A stretch of DNA of 64,000 nucleotides from Prosopocoilus inquinatus (taxonomy: Eukaryota > Arthropoda > Insecta > Coleoptera > Lucanidae): positions 992,001 to 1,056,000 of the forward strand of contig JAYKNF010000016.1 in assembly GCA_036172665.1 (NCBI GenBank). Direction: 5' to 3'. The notes beneath the pieces are model-generated. The model worked only from the letters and a program-made list of their open reading frames with translations, had not been told where the DNA came from and did not search any database. Both the position numbers and the translations under genes were made by a program. This document shows, piece by piece, positions 13,601 to 23,818 of the stretch (the first letter of the stretch is position 1; every line of letters begins with the position of its first letter).

Positions 13601-16600
13601 TAACGTCAAATAACAAGATAGATAAGTAAGAATCGAATAGATACAACACAGGAACAACGCTAATAGGTGTTGTTTCGTTCAAAACTATTTCCAGCTTCTG
13701 CTGCGTCCGAAAACATCGTATCTCACATCAGAGTTACTGGAGTCCATCGTAACGTCAAATAACAAGATAGATAAGTAAGGATCGATTGGATACATCACAG
13801 GAACAACGCTAATACGTTTTATTTCGTTCAAAACTATTTCCAGCTTCTGCTGCGTCCGAGAACTTCGTACTTCAAATCAAAGTTACTGGAGTCCATCGTA
13901 ACGTCAAATAATATGATAGATAAGTAAGGATCGATTAGATACAACACACGAACAACGCTAAGACGTGTTGTTTCGTTCAAAACTATTTCTAGCTTCTGCT
14001 GCGTCCGAAAACTTCGTATCACACATCAGAGTTACTGAAGTCTATCGTAACGTCAAATAACATGATAGATAAGTAAAGATCGATTAGATACATCACAGGA
14101 ACGACGCTAATACGTGTTGTTTCGTTCGAAACTATTTCCAGCTTCTGCTGCGTCCGAGAATTTCGTATCTCAAATCAAAGTTACTGGAGTACATCGTAAC
14201 GTCAAATAACAAGATAGATAAGTAAGGATCGATTAGATACATCATATTAACAACGCTAATACGTGTTGTTTCGTTCGAAACTATTTCCAGCTTCTGCTGC
14301 GTCCGAAAACTTCGTATCTCACATCAGAGTTACTGGAGTCCATCGTAATGTCAAATAACAAGATAGATAATTAAGGATCGATTAGATACATCACAGGAAC
14401 AACGCTAATACGTGTTGTTTCGTTCAAAACTATTTCCAGCTTCTGCTGCGTCCGAAAACTTCGTATCTCACATCGGAGTTACTGGAGTCCATTGTAACGT
14501 CAAATAACAAGATAGATAAGTAAGGGTCGATTAGATACATCACAGGAACAACGCTAACACGTGTTATTTCGTTCAAAACTATTTCCAGCTTCTGCTGCGT
14601 CCGAGAACTTCGTATCTCAAATCTAAGTTACTGGAGTCCATCGTAACGTCAAATAACAAGATAGATAAGTAAGGATCGATTAGATACATCACAGGAACAA
14701 CGCTAATACGTGTTGTTTCGTTCAAAACTATTTCCAGCTTCTGCTGCGTCCGAGAAATTCGTATCTCACATCAAAGTTACTGGAGTCCATCGTAACTTCA
14801 AATAACAAGATAGATAAGTAAGGATCGAATAGATACAACACAGGAACAACGCTAATACGTGTTGTTTCGTTCAAAACTATTTCCAGCTTCTGCTGCGTCC
14901 GAAAACATCGTATCTCACATCAGAGTTACTGGAGTCCATCGTAACGTCAAATAACAAGATAGATAAGTAAGGATCGATTGGATACATCACAGGAACAACG
15001 CTAATACGTGTTATTTCGTTCTAAACTATTTCCAGCTTCTGCTGCGTCCGAGAACTTCGTATCTCCCATCGGAGTTACTGGAGTCCATCGTAACGTCAAA
15101 TAACAAGATAGATAAGTAAGGGTCGATTAGGTACATCACAGGAACAACGCTAACACGTGTTATTTCGTTCAAAACTATTTCCAGCTTCTGCTGCGTCCGA
15201 GAACTTCGTATCTCAAATCTAAGTTACTGGAGTCCATCGTAACGTCAAATAACAAGATAGATAAGTAAGGATCGATTAGATACATCACAGGAACAACGCT
15301 AATACGTGTTGTTTCGTTCAAAACTATTTCCAGCTTCTGCTGCGTCCGAGAAATTCGTATCTCACATCGGAGTTACTGGAGTCCATTGTAACGTCAAATA
15401 ACAAGATAGATAAGTAAGGGTCGATTAGATACATCACAGGAACAACGCTAACACGTGTTATTTCGTTCAAAACTATTTCCAGCTTCTGCTGCGTCCGAGA
15501 ACTTCGTATCTGACATCAAAGTTACTGGAGTCCATCGTAACGTCAAATAACAAGATAGATAAGTAAGGATCGAATAGATACAACACAGGAACAACGCTAA
15601 TACGTGTTGTTTCGTTCAAAACTATTTCCAGCTTCTGCTGCGTCCGAAAACATCGTATCTCACATCAGAGTTACTGGAGTCCATCGTAACGTCAAATAAC
15701 AAGATAGATAAGTAAGGATCGATTGGATACATCACAGGAACAACGCTAATACGTGTTATTTCGTTCTAAACTATTTCCAGCTTCTGCTGCGTCCGAGAAC
15801 TTCGTATCTCCCATCGGAGTTACTGGAGTCCATCGTAACGTCAAATAACAAGATAGATAAGTAAGGGTCGATTAGGTACATCACAGGAACAACGCTAACA
15901 CGTGTTATTTCGTTCAAAACTATTTCCAGCTTCTGCTGCGTCCGAGAACTTCGTATCTCAAATCTAAGTTACTGGAGTCCATCGTAACGTCAAATAACAA
16001 GATAGATAAGTAAGGATCGATTGGATACATCACAGGAACAACGCTAATACGTGTTATTTCGTTCTAAACTATTTCCAGCTTCTGCTGCGTCCGAGAACTT
16101 CGTATCTCCCATCGGAGTTACTGGAGTCCATCGTAACGTCAAATAACAAGATAGATAAGTAAGGATCGATTAGATACATCACAGGAACAACGCTAATACG
16201 TGTTGTTTCGTTCAAAACTATTTCCAGCTTCTGCTGCGTCCGAGAACTTCGTATCTCACATCAAAGTTACTGGAGTCCATCGTAACGTCAAATAACAAGA
16301 TAGATAAGTAAGGATCGAATAGATACAACACAGGAACAACGCTAATAGGTGTTGTTTCGTTCAAAACTATTTCCAGCTTCTGCTGCGTCCGAAAACATCG
16401 TATCTCACATCAGAGTTACTGGAGTCCATCGTAACGTCAAATAACAAGATAGATAAGTAAGGATCGATTGGATACATCACAGGAACAACGCTAATACGTT
16501 TTATTTCGTTCAAAACTATTTCCAGCTTCTGCTGCGTCCGAGAACTTCGTACTTCAAATCAAAGTTACTGTAGTCCATCGTAACGTCAAATAATATGATA

Positions 16601-18619
16601 GATAAGTAAGGATCGATTAGATACAACACACGAACAACGCTAAGACGTGTTGTTTCGTTCAAAACTATTTCTAGCTTCTGCTGCGTCCGAAAACTTCGTA
16701 TCACACATCAGAGTTACTGAAGCCTATCGTAACGTCAAATAACATGATAGATAAGTAAAGATCGATTAGATACATCACAGGAACGACGCTAATACGTGTT
16801 GTTTCGTTCGAAACTATTTCCAGCTTCTGCTGCGTCCGAGAATTTCGTATCTCAAATCAAAGTTACTGGAGTACATCGTAACGTCAAATAACAAGATAGA
16901 TAAGTAAGGATCGATTAGATACATCATATTAACAACGCTAATACGTGTTGTTTCGTTCGAAACTATTTCCAGCTTCTGCTGCGTCCGAAAACTTCGTATC
17001 TCACATCAGAGTTACTGGAGTCCATCGTAATGTCAAATAACAAGATAGATAATTAAGGATCGATTAGATACATCACAGGAACAACGCTAATACGTGTTGT
17101 TTCGTTCAAAACTATTTCCAGCTTCTGCTGCGTCCGAAAACTTCGTATCTCACATCGGAGTTACTGGAGTCCATTGTAACGTCAAATAACAAGATAGATA
17201 AGTAAGGGTCGATTAGATACATCACAGGAACAACGCTAACACGTGTTATTTCGTTCAAAACTATTTCCAGCTTCTGCTGCGTCCGAGAACTTCGTATCTC
17301 AAATCTAAGTTACTGGAGTCCATCGTAACGTCAAATAACAAGATAGATAAGTAAGGATCGATTAGATACATCACAGGAACAACGCTAATACGTGTTGTTT
17401 CGTTCAAAACTATTTCCAGCTTCTGCTGCGTCCGAGAAATTCGTATCTCACATCGGAGTTACTGGAGTCCATTGTAACGTCAAATAACAAGATAGATAAG
17501 TAAGGGTCGATTAGATACATCACAGGAACAACGCTAACACGTGTTATTTCGTTCAAAACTATTTCCAGCTTCTGCTGCGTCCGAGAACTTCGTATCTCAC
17601 ATCAAAGTTACTGGAGTCCATCGTAACTTCAAATAACAAGATAGATAAGTAAGGATCGAATAGATACAACACAGGAACAACGCTAATACGTGTTGTTTCG
17701 TTCAAAACTATTTCCAGCTTCTGCTGCGTCCGAAAACATCGTATCTCACATCAGAGTTACTGGAGTCCATCGTAACGTCAAATAACAAGATAGATAAGTA
17801 AGGATCGATTGGATACATCACAGGAACAACGCTAATACGTGTTATTTCGTTCTAAACTATTTCCAGCTTCTGCTGCGTCCGAGAACTTCGTATCTCCCAT
17901 CGGAGTTACTGGAGTCCATCGTAACGTCAAATAACAAGATAGATAAGTAAGGGTCGATTAGGTACATCACAGGAACAACGCTAACACGTGTTATTTCGTT
18001 CAAAACTATTTCCAGCTTCTGCTGCGTCCGAGAACTTCGTATCTCAAATCTAAGTTACTGGAGTCCATCGTAACGTCAAATAACAAGATAGATAAGTAAG
18101 GATCGATTAGATACATCACAGGAACAACGCTAATACGTGTTGTTTCGTTCAAAACTATTTCCAGCTTCTGCTGCGTCCGAGAAATTCGTATCTCACATCG
18201 GAGTTACTGGAGTCCATTGTAACGTCAAATAACAAGATAGATAAGTAAGGGTCGATTAGATACATCACAGGAACAACGCTAACACGTGTTATTTCGTTCA
18301 AAACTATTTCCAGCTTCTGCTGCGTCCGAGAACTTCGTATCTGACATCAAAGTTACTGGAGTCCATCGTAACGTCAAATAACAAGATAGATAAGTAAGGA
18401 TCGAATAGATACAACACAGGAACAACGCTAATACGTGTTGTTTCGTTCAAAACTATTTCCAGCTTCTGCTGCGTCCGAAAACATCGTATCTCACATCAGA
18501 GTTACTGGAGTCCATCGTAACGTCAAATAACAAGATAGATAAGTAAGGATCGATTGGATACATCACAGGAACAACGCTAATACGTGTTGTTTCGTTCAAA
18601 ACTATTTCCAGCTTCTGCT

Positions 18620-18640
18620 GCGTCCGAAAAAAAAACAACG
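18620..18640. other. A to B satellite junction, out of phase, at an A9 tract
   Basis: Family A sequence ending GCGTCCGAAAA runs into AAAAACAACGCTAGCACG, which is family B from about monomer position 113. The phase jumps by roughly 90 bp across a run of nine A (18627-18635). This is non-homologous joining or replication slippage, not in-register exchange. Confidence 0.85.
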
Positions 18641-20579
18641 CTAGCACGTGTTGCTTCGTTCGAAACTATTTCCAGTTTCTGCTGTGTCCTAGAACTTCGT
18701 GTCTCACATCAGGCTTACTGGAGTCCGTCGAAACGTCAAATAATGTGAAAGGTAGTGAAGATCGATTAGATAAATCACAGGAACAACGCTAACACGCCTT
18801 GTTTCGTTCAAAACTATTTCCAGCTTCTGCTGTGTCCTAGAACTTCGTATCTCTCATCATAGTTACTGGAGTCCGTCGAAACGCCAAATAATGTGAAAGA
18901 TAGAGAAGATCGGTTAGTTAAATCACAGTAAAAACGATAACAAATGTTGCTTCGTTCAAAACTATTTCGAGCTTCTGTTCCCCCCGAAAACTTCGTGTCT
19001 TACATCAGAGTTACAGGATTCTGTCGAAACGTCAAATAATGTGAAAGATAGTGAAGATCAGTTAGTTAAATCACAGGAACAACGCTAACACGTGTTACTT
19101 CATTCAGAAATATTTCCAGCTTCTGCTGTATCCTAGAACTTCGTATCTCACATTATAGTTACTGGAGTCCGTCGAGACGCCAAATAATGTGAAAGATAGA
19201 GAAGATCGGTAAGTTAAATCACAGGAACAACGATAACAAATGTTGCTTAGTTCAGAAATATTTCCAGCTTCTGCTGTGTCCTAGAACTTCGTATCTCATA
19301 TCATAGTTATTGGAGTCCGTCGAAACGTCAAATAATGTGAAAGATAGAGAAGATCAATTAGGTAAATCACAGGAACAACGATAACAAATGTTGCTTCTTT
19401 CAAAACTATTTCCAGCTTCTGTTGCCCCGAAAACTTCGTATCTCACATCAGAGTTACAGGAGTCCGTCGACACGTCAAATAATGTGAAAGATAGTGAAGA
19501 TCGGTTAGCTAAACCACAGGAACAACGCTAACACGTGTTGCTTCGTGCAAAAATATTTCCAGTTTCTGCTGTGTAATAGAACTTCGTATCTCACATCATA
19601 GTTACTGGAGTTCATCTAAACGTCAAATAATGCGAAGGGTAGTGAAGATCGATTAGATAAATCACAGGAACAACTCTAACACGTGTTACTTCGTTCAGAA
19701 ATATTTGTAGCTTCTGCTGTGTCCTAGAACTTCGTATCTCACATCATAGTTACTGGAGTCCGTCGAAACGCCAAATAATGTGAAAGATAGAGAAGATCGG
19801 TTAGTTAAATCACAGTAAAACGCTAACACGTGTTGCTTCGTTCAGGACTCTTTCCTGCTTCTGTTGCCCCCGAAATCTTCGTATCTAACATCAGAGTTAC
19901 AGGAGTCCGTCGAAACGTCAAATAATGTGAAAGATAGTGAAGATAGGTTAGTTAAGTCACAGGATCAACGCTAACACGTGTTGCTTCGTGCAAAAATATT
20001 TCCAGTTTCTGCTGTGTAATAGAACTTCGTATCTCACATCATAGTTACTGGAGTTCATCTAAACGTCAAATAATGCGAAGGGTAGTGAAGATCGATTAGA
20101 TAAATCACAGGAACAACTCTAACACGTGTTACTTCGTTCAGAAATATTTCCAGCTTCTGCTGTGTCCTAGAACTTCGTATCTCACATCATAGTTACTGGA
20201 GTCCGTCGAAACGCCAAATAATGTGAAAGATAGAGAAGATCGGTTAGTTAAATCACAGTAACAACGCTAGCACGTGTTGCTTCGTTCAAAACTCTTTCCT
20301 GCTTCTGTTGCCCCCGAAAACTTCGTATCTCACATCAGAGTTACAGCAGTCCGTCGAAACGTCAAATAATGTGAAAGATAGTGAAGATCGGTTAGTTAAA
20401 TCACAGGAACAACGCTAACACGTGTTGCTTCGTTCAGAAATATTTCCAGCTTCTGCTGTGTCCTAGAACTTCGTATCTCACATCATAGTTACTGGAGTTC
20501 ATCTAAACGTCAAATAATGCGAAGGGTAGTGAAGATCGAGTAGATAAAACACAGGAACAACGCTAACACGTGTTACTTC
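18634..20579. repeat. Satellite family B, block 1 (148-bp monomer, about 13 copies)
   Basis: These tandem monomers are related to family A but carry diagnostic differences: GTGTCCTAGAAC (or GTTGCCCCCGAAAAC) for GCGTCCGAGAAC, GTCCGTCGAAACG for GTCCATCGTAACG, AATGTGAAAGATAG for AACAAGATAGATAAG, GTTAGTTAAATCAC for ATTAGATACATCAC, and TTCAGAAATAT for TTCAAAACTAT. The period is 148 bp. Copies are visibly more diverged from each other than those of the A array next door. There are no genes. The block is cut at 20579 by the TG...CA element. Confidence 0.95.
20576..20579. repeat. Target-site duplication CTTC, left copy
   Basis: The satellite reads GTTACTTC before the element. The same CTTC follows the element at 22081-22084. 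Removing the element plus one CTTC restores GTTACTTCGTTTAGAAAT, a normal family B sequence. Confidence 0.7.
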
Positions 20580-20817
20580 TGTTACCGTGCAAATTTCCCC
20601 GGTTGTTTTGAGCCACCCTGTATGTTGTATTGCGAGCTAAAAATAGATGTGTTTTCATGTTAGCTGTGGGCGTGCCGGCGAACTCCACTTTTCGTCGCAT
20701 TTGCTGTTTCTTTTTATCGCCGACGCAGATCTCTTTGACAATGCCGCTCGTTTCGGGCTGCGCTTAATTACTCCGCGCTTGCTTTACGACCTCGTGTTCT
20801 TCGAGAAAATACGTTTG

Positions 20818-20823
20818 TTTATT
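20818..20823 (-). terminator. Poly(A) signal AATAAA on minus strand of LTR
   Basis: TTTATT on plus is AATAAA on minus, about 105 bp past the TATA-like site. If used, it leaves a U5 of about 200 bp before the LTR end. A competing plus-strand signal is at 21248-21253. Confidence 0.3.
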
Positions 20824-20926
20824 TTACCCAGGGAAAAGTTTTAGACTGTTTTCAATTCGCTTTATGGGCTTTCACGCGGCGTCGGCTTGACGCGTTTTGT
20901 TTGTTCTCTTTTTTTTTGCGTAGTTA

Positions 20927-20934
20927 GTTATAAT
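20927..20934 (-). promoter_or_regulatory. TATA-like site of the LTR
   Basis: GTTATAAT on plus reads ATTATAAC on minus, downstream of the CCAAT cluster and upstream of the minus-strand AATAAA at 20823-20818. A TATAAT also reads on plus, so strand is uncertain. Confidence 0.3.
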
Positions 20935-20997
20935 TTCGATTTCATTCTATGTCGCAATTTCTACCGCCGTGTGAAACGAACTTTGACATTCGAATTG

Positions 20998-21042
20998 ATT
21001 GGCTGAGGTTTAGCCAGACACTTATTGGGATTGGTTCATTGG
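20998..21042 (-). promoter_or_regulatory. Cluster of four CCAAT boxes in the LTR
   Basis: ATTGG (CCAAT on the minus strand) occurs at 20998-21002, 21024-21028, 21030-21034 and 21038-21042, four in 45 bp. Such clusters are typical NF-Y binding arrays of strong promoters. On the minus strand they lie about 65-110 bp upstream of a TATA-like site at 20932-20927. Confidence 0.5.
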
Positions 21043-21047
21043 TAATA

Positions 21048-21060
21048 TTCTGGAACGTTC
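21048..21060. promoter_or_regulatory. Perfect heat-shock element (TTCnnGAAnnTTC)
   Basis: TTC at 21048-21050, GAA at 21053-21055 and TTC at 21058-21060 form three alternating pentamer units with exact 2-base spacers, which is the consensus HSF1-binding element. It lies 6 bp from the nearest CCAAT box, upstream of it on the minus strand. Known heat-responsive retrotransposon LTRs use similar elements; activity here is inference. Confidence 0.5.
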
Positions 21061-21247
21061 TGCCCCCGTTCTCCCCGTTTTAACTCGTTACCACGAACCA
21101 AGTTCTGGTTTCATTCCCAAATTAATTCAAGCAGTGATCGCATGTATTTTGTGTGAGTGATTTTCACTTGGTGTTGTGCGTGAATTCGTCCTCTGCGTGG
21201 ACAAATTCTCCTTCGGCTTTGACCGGATCCTGTGCGATTGCTGCAGC

Positions 21248-21253
21248 AATAAA
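21248..21253 (+). terminator. Alternative poly(A) signal AATAAA on plus strand of LTR
   Basis: AATAAA within GCAGCAATAAACGC is followed by T/G-rich sequence and a small hairpin (CCTGC at 21281-21285 with GCAGG at 21294-21298). It would be the LTR signal if the element reads left to right. Confidence 0.3.
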
Positions 21254-22080
21254 CGCTTGTTTTGCGTTTTCCTCAGAAAGCCTGCTTGTTAGGGCAGGTT
21301 AGTTAATAAGTGTGGGAAATTGGTTGATTCGTGTGTAACGGGGGCATATTTGTTTCTTTCTTCAGGGTTTTTCTTCCCCCCCCCCGTTTTGCGTTTGGGA
21401 TTTAGAAATTTCTGCGAGAAGTTTAGAAATTACCTTCCGCCGACGGACTCGACCCGAGACTCGTCGATTTGCCCTCTCCGTGGCTGACGTGTTGCGGCCC
21501 GAGGAAGGTTTGGGACCGCCTGACTGACCAACGGACAAGGTCGGACCTTTTGATTTTGTTTTTGATTGATTATTGTTGCGAACAACGAACGTTTGTTTTA
21601 CCTCGAACGACACATTACGAGTAGAGGACCCCTTACGAGGGATTTGAATCAATCCTTTGTTTTTCCGTTTGTAACGCAAGTTTGTTGCGTAACCACTTAA
21701 TTTGTAATTGGTTTTTTTTGTTTGTGGCCTGTACGTGCCACTTTAATGTACACTTAAATTTTGTTGTGTCGCATTTATCGTTTATTTTGTTTGGTGTACT
21801 GCATGGTTTATTTTGTAAACTGATTACTTTTTTTATTGTTCTGTCTTCTGATTTGTGTGTAAATAAAACAATTTGTTTAACAAGGACGTACCGCGTTTTC
21901 CTTAATTTCCCGCGGAAAGTAAATTAAATTGAGTGGCGCCTTTTGTTAGTCTTGTTGTTTGGGTCATTGTTGTTGGTTTGAGATTACTCCCACGCCTGTC
22001 ACGACTGTTAGCTGCCGGATGCGTCGAAACTAACGTCACGATGCAACATCTGTTTATCTTCCTGGAAAGGTAAGGTAGCA

Positions 22081-22084
22081 CTTC
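22081..22084. repeat. Target-site duplication CTTC, right copy
   Basis: It directly follows the terminal CA of the LTR-like element and matches 20576-20579. Family B satellite resumes in phase with GTTTAGAAATATTTCC. Confidence 0.7.
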
Positions 22085-22216
22085 GTTTAGAAATATTTCC
22101 AGCTTCTGCTGTGTCCTAGAACTTCGTATCTCACATCGTAGTTACTGGAGTCCGTCGAAACGCCAAATAATGTGAAAGATAGAGAAGATCGGTTAGTTAA
22201 ATCACATTAACAACGC

Positions 22217-22228
22217 TAACACGTGTTA
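22217..22228. promoter_or_regulatory. Example of the recurrent CACGTG E-box palindrome (TAACACGTGTTA)
   Basis: This is a perfect 12-bp palindrome centred on CACGTG, the canonical E-box for bHLH factors. The CACGTG core recurs in many B monomers and in the AACACG variant of A. Other A copies have AATACGTG, and some B copies carry ACAAATGTTG or ACACGCCTTG at this place. No function is shown. Confidence 0.4.
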
Positions 22229-22820
22229 CTTCGTTCAGAAATATTTCCAGCTTCTGCTGTGTCCTAGAACTTCATATCTCACATCATAGTTACTGGAGTC
22301 CGTCGAAACGCCAAATAATGTGAAAGATAGAGAAGATCGGTTAGTTAAATCACAGTAATAACGATAACAAATGTTGCTTCGTTCAAAACTATTTCCAGCT
22401 TCTGTTGCACACGAAAACTTCGTATCTCACATCAGAGTTACAGGAGTTCGTCGAAACGTCAAATAATGTGAAAGAGAGTGAAGATCAGTTAGTTAAATCA
22501 CAGGAACAACGCTAACACGTGTTACTTCGTTCAGAAATATTTCCAGCTTCTGCTGTGTCCTAGAACTTAATATCTCACATCATAGTTACTGGAGTCCGTC
22601 GAATCGCCAAATAATGTGAAAGATAGAGAAGATCGGTTAGTTAAATCACAGTAACAACGATAACAAATGTTGCTTCGTTCAGAAATATTTCCAGCTTCTG
22701 CTGTGTCCTAGAACTTCGTATCTCACATCATAGTTACTGGAGTCCGTCGAAACGTCAAATAATGTGAAAGATAGAGAAGATCGGTTAGTTAAATCACAGG
22801 AACAACGATAACAAATGTTG

Positions 22821-22860
22821 CTTCGTTCAGAAATATTTCGAAACGCCAAATAATGTGAAA
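22821..22860. repeat. Truncated family B monomer (57-bp deletion)
   Basis: AGAAATATTTC runs directly into GAAACGCCAAATAATG, skipping the segment from CAGCTTCTG to GGAGTCCGTC. TTC/GTC microhomology lies at the breakpoint. This copy is unique in the window. Confidence 0.85.
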
Positions 22861-23607
22861 GATAGAGAAGATCGGTTAGTTAAATCACATTAACAACGCT
22901 AACACGTGTTGATTCTTTCAGAAATATTTCCAGCTTCTGCTGTGTCCTAGAACTTCGTATCTCACATCATAGTTACTGGAGTTCATCTAAACGTCAAATA
23001 ATGCGAAGGGTAGTGAAGATCTATTAGATAAATCACAGGAACAACTCTAACACGTGTTGCTTCGTTCAAAACTATTTCCGGCTTCTGTTGCCGCCGAAAA
23101 GTTCGTATCTCACATCAGAGTTACTGGAGTCCGTCGAAACGCCAAATAATGTGAAAGATAGAGAAGATCGGTTAGTTAAATCACAGTAACAACGCTAGCA
23201 CGTGTTGCTTCGTTCGAAACTATTTCCAGCTTCTGCTGTGTCCTAGAACTTCGTGTCTCACATCAGGCTTACTGGAGTCCCTCGAAACGTCAAATAAGGT
23301 GAAAGGTAGTGAAGATCGATTAGATAAATCACAGGAACAACGCTAACACGCCTTGTTTCGTTCAAAACTATTTCCAGCTTCTGCTGTGTCATAGAACTTC
23401 GTATCTCACATCATAGTTACTGGAGTCCGTCGAGACGCCAAATAATGTGAAAGATAGAGAAGATCAGTTAGTTAAATCACAGTAACAACGATAACAAATG
23501 TTGCTTCGTTCAAAACTATTTCCAGCTTCTGTTGCCCCCGAAAACTTCGTATCTCACATCAGAGTTACAGGAGTCAGTCGAAACGTCAAATAATGTGAAA
23601 GATAGTG

Positions 23608-23618
23608 AAGATCAGTTA
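23608..23618. repeat. 11-bp target-site duplication, left copy (AAGATCAGTTA)
   Basis: Satellite sequence AAGATCAGTTA is followed by foreign sequence. The identical 11-mer recurs at 24287-24297, where the satellite continues with GTTAAATCAC. Excising the insert and one copy restores a normal B monomer. Confidence 0.85.
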
Positions 23619-23659
23619 TAAATAGTGAGAAAACCCCTCGACCACATTAATTCACTGAA

Positions 23660-23702
23660 AGCGAATACGTATTTCGGTAACGAAGTTACCATCTTCAGCG
23701 CT
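23660..23702 (-). ncRNA. Hammerhead-ribozyme-like motif in the Penelope 3' flank
   Basis: On the minus strand, AGCG (23702-23699) precedes a CTGAAGA core (23698-23692, fitting CUGANGA). Next come a perfect 6-bp hairpin (GGTAAC 23690-23685, GTTACC 23681-23676), GAAA (23675-23672), the palindrome ATACGTAT (23672-23665), U at 23664 as the expected cleavage-site base, and CGCT (23663-23660), which pairs with AGCG. This is the order helix I, core, helix II, GAAA, minimal helix III, helix I of a type I hammerhead. Short palindromic helix III versions are known from Penelope-like elements. Against it, an extra U (23691) separates the core from helix II, and helix III has only 2-3 pairs, so a dimer may be needed. 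Activity is not demonstrated. Confidence 0.5.
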
Positions 23703-23818
23703 AAACTGATATTAAACTTTAAAACAACAAATAAACTAAACTGGACTAGCCGCACTCCCCCCCTCACTTTCTTTGTACCGTATTATGCATGCAAAGCAAA
23801 CCGGGATTCTTCGAAAAT

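Larger units (their letters stand above)
2181..16720. repeat. Higher-order repeat of family A, mostly 17-19 monomers
   Basis: A rare variant run is diagnostic: GTTACTGAAGTCTATCG, then AAAGATCG, GGAACGACG, a TTCGTTCGAAAC monomer, GAATTTCG and CATCATATTAAC. Its TGAAG starts at 2181, 5012, 8685, 11205, 14036 and 16718. The spacings are 2831 (19 x 149), 3673 (25 x 149 less the 52-bp deletion), 2520 (17 x 149 less a 13-bp deletion), 2831 (19 x 149) and 2682 (18 x 149). Neighbouring variants keep the same order in each unit. This is typical of unequal crossover between multimers. The last copy has AGCCTATCG in place of AGTCTATCG. Confidence 0.9.
1..18630. repeat. Satellite family A, array block 1 (149-bp monomer, about 125 copies)
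   Basis: This is an uninterrupted head-to-tail array. The anchor CTATTTCCAGCTTCTGCTG recurs every 149 bp (for example the C of its CTAT at 243, 392, 638 and 787; the step from 392 to 489 is a 97-bp truncated copy). By eye most monomers differ at only a few positions, chiefly AGAACTTCG/AAAACTTCG/AAAACATCG, CTCACATC/CTCCCATC/CTTCAAATC, AACAAG/AATATG, and AATACGTGTTG/AACACGTGTTA. The hand-made consensus is 40% GC with 9 CpG per monomer. No gene, RNA gene or transposon is visible inside. The period is close to nucleosomal length, as in many centromeric satellites, but centromere function is inference only. The block ends at an out-of-phase junction with family B. Confidence 0.97.
20580..22080 (-). 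mobile_element. Probable solo LTR of an LTR retrotransposon (1501 bp)
   Basis: A non-satellite block begins TGTTACC and ends GGTAGCA. It therefore has TG...CA termini and an imperfect 7-bp terminal inverted repeat (TGTTACC against TGCTACC), and is flanked by a 4-bp direct repeat CTTC of the satellite target. These are the hallmarks of an LTR. No gag-pol frame, primer-binding site, polypurine tract or second LTR is present, so a solo LTR left by LTR-LTR recombination is the simplest reading. Orientation is not certain. The minus strand has a sensible order (heat-shock element, CCAAT boxes, TATA-like site, AATAAA at 20823-20818), but AATAAA also occurs on the plus strand at 21248 and 21862. The largest minus-strand frame inside (21362-21679, basic and low-complexity) matches nothing I recognise and is probably chance. 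A non-autonomous DNA transposon is the main alternative. Confidence 0.6.
22081..23618. repeat. Satellite family B, block 2 (about 10 monomers)
   Basis: This continues the B array after the LTR-like element, with a 148-bp period (TTCC anchors at 22097, 22245, 22393 and 22541). It holds one truncated monomer near 22838. It is cut by the Penelope-like remnant at 23618. There are no genes. Confidence 0.95.

Noticed and set aside
1..18630. CRISPR array
   Set aside because: The 149-bp units are contiguous with no unique spacers, and the context is eukaryotic.
18453..18647. Possible poly(A) tail of a retroposed copy at the A9 run (18627-18635)
   Set aside because: The run is short, there is no element upstream and no target-site duplication. 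Both sides are satellite, so it is better explained as a junction.
20647..20844. 65-codon plus frame in the LTR-like element (and 21682-21927)
   Set aside because: No recognisable domain or signal; length is expected by chance in T-rich sequence.
21362..21679. 105-codon basic minus-strand frame in the LTR-like element as a gene
   Set aside because: It is low-complexity, Lys/Arg/Ser-rich, with no recognised domain, and spans a C10 tract. LTRs rarely encode proteins. Kept only as a remark under the element.
20580..22080. Unique host promoter or gene exon island
   Set aside because: The TG...CA ends and the CTTC duplication at exact satellite breakpoints favour an inserted element over ancestral single-copy sequence.
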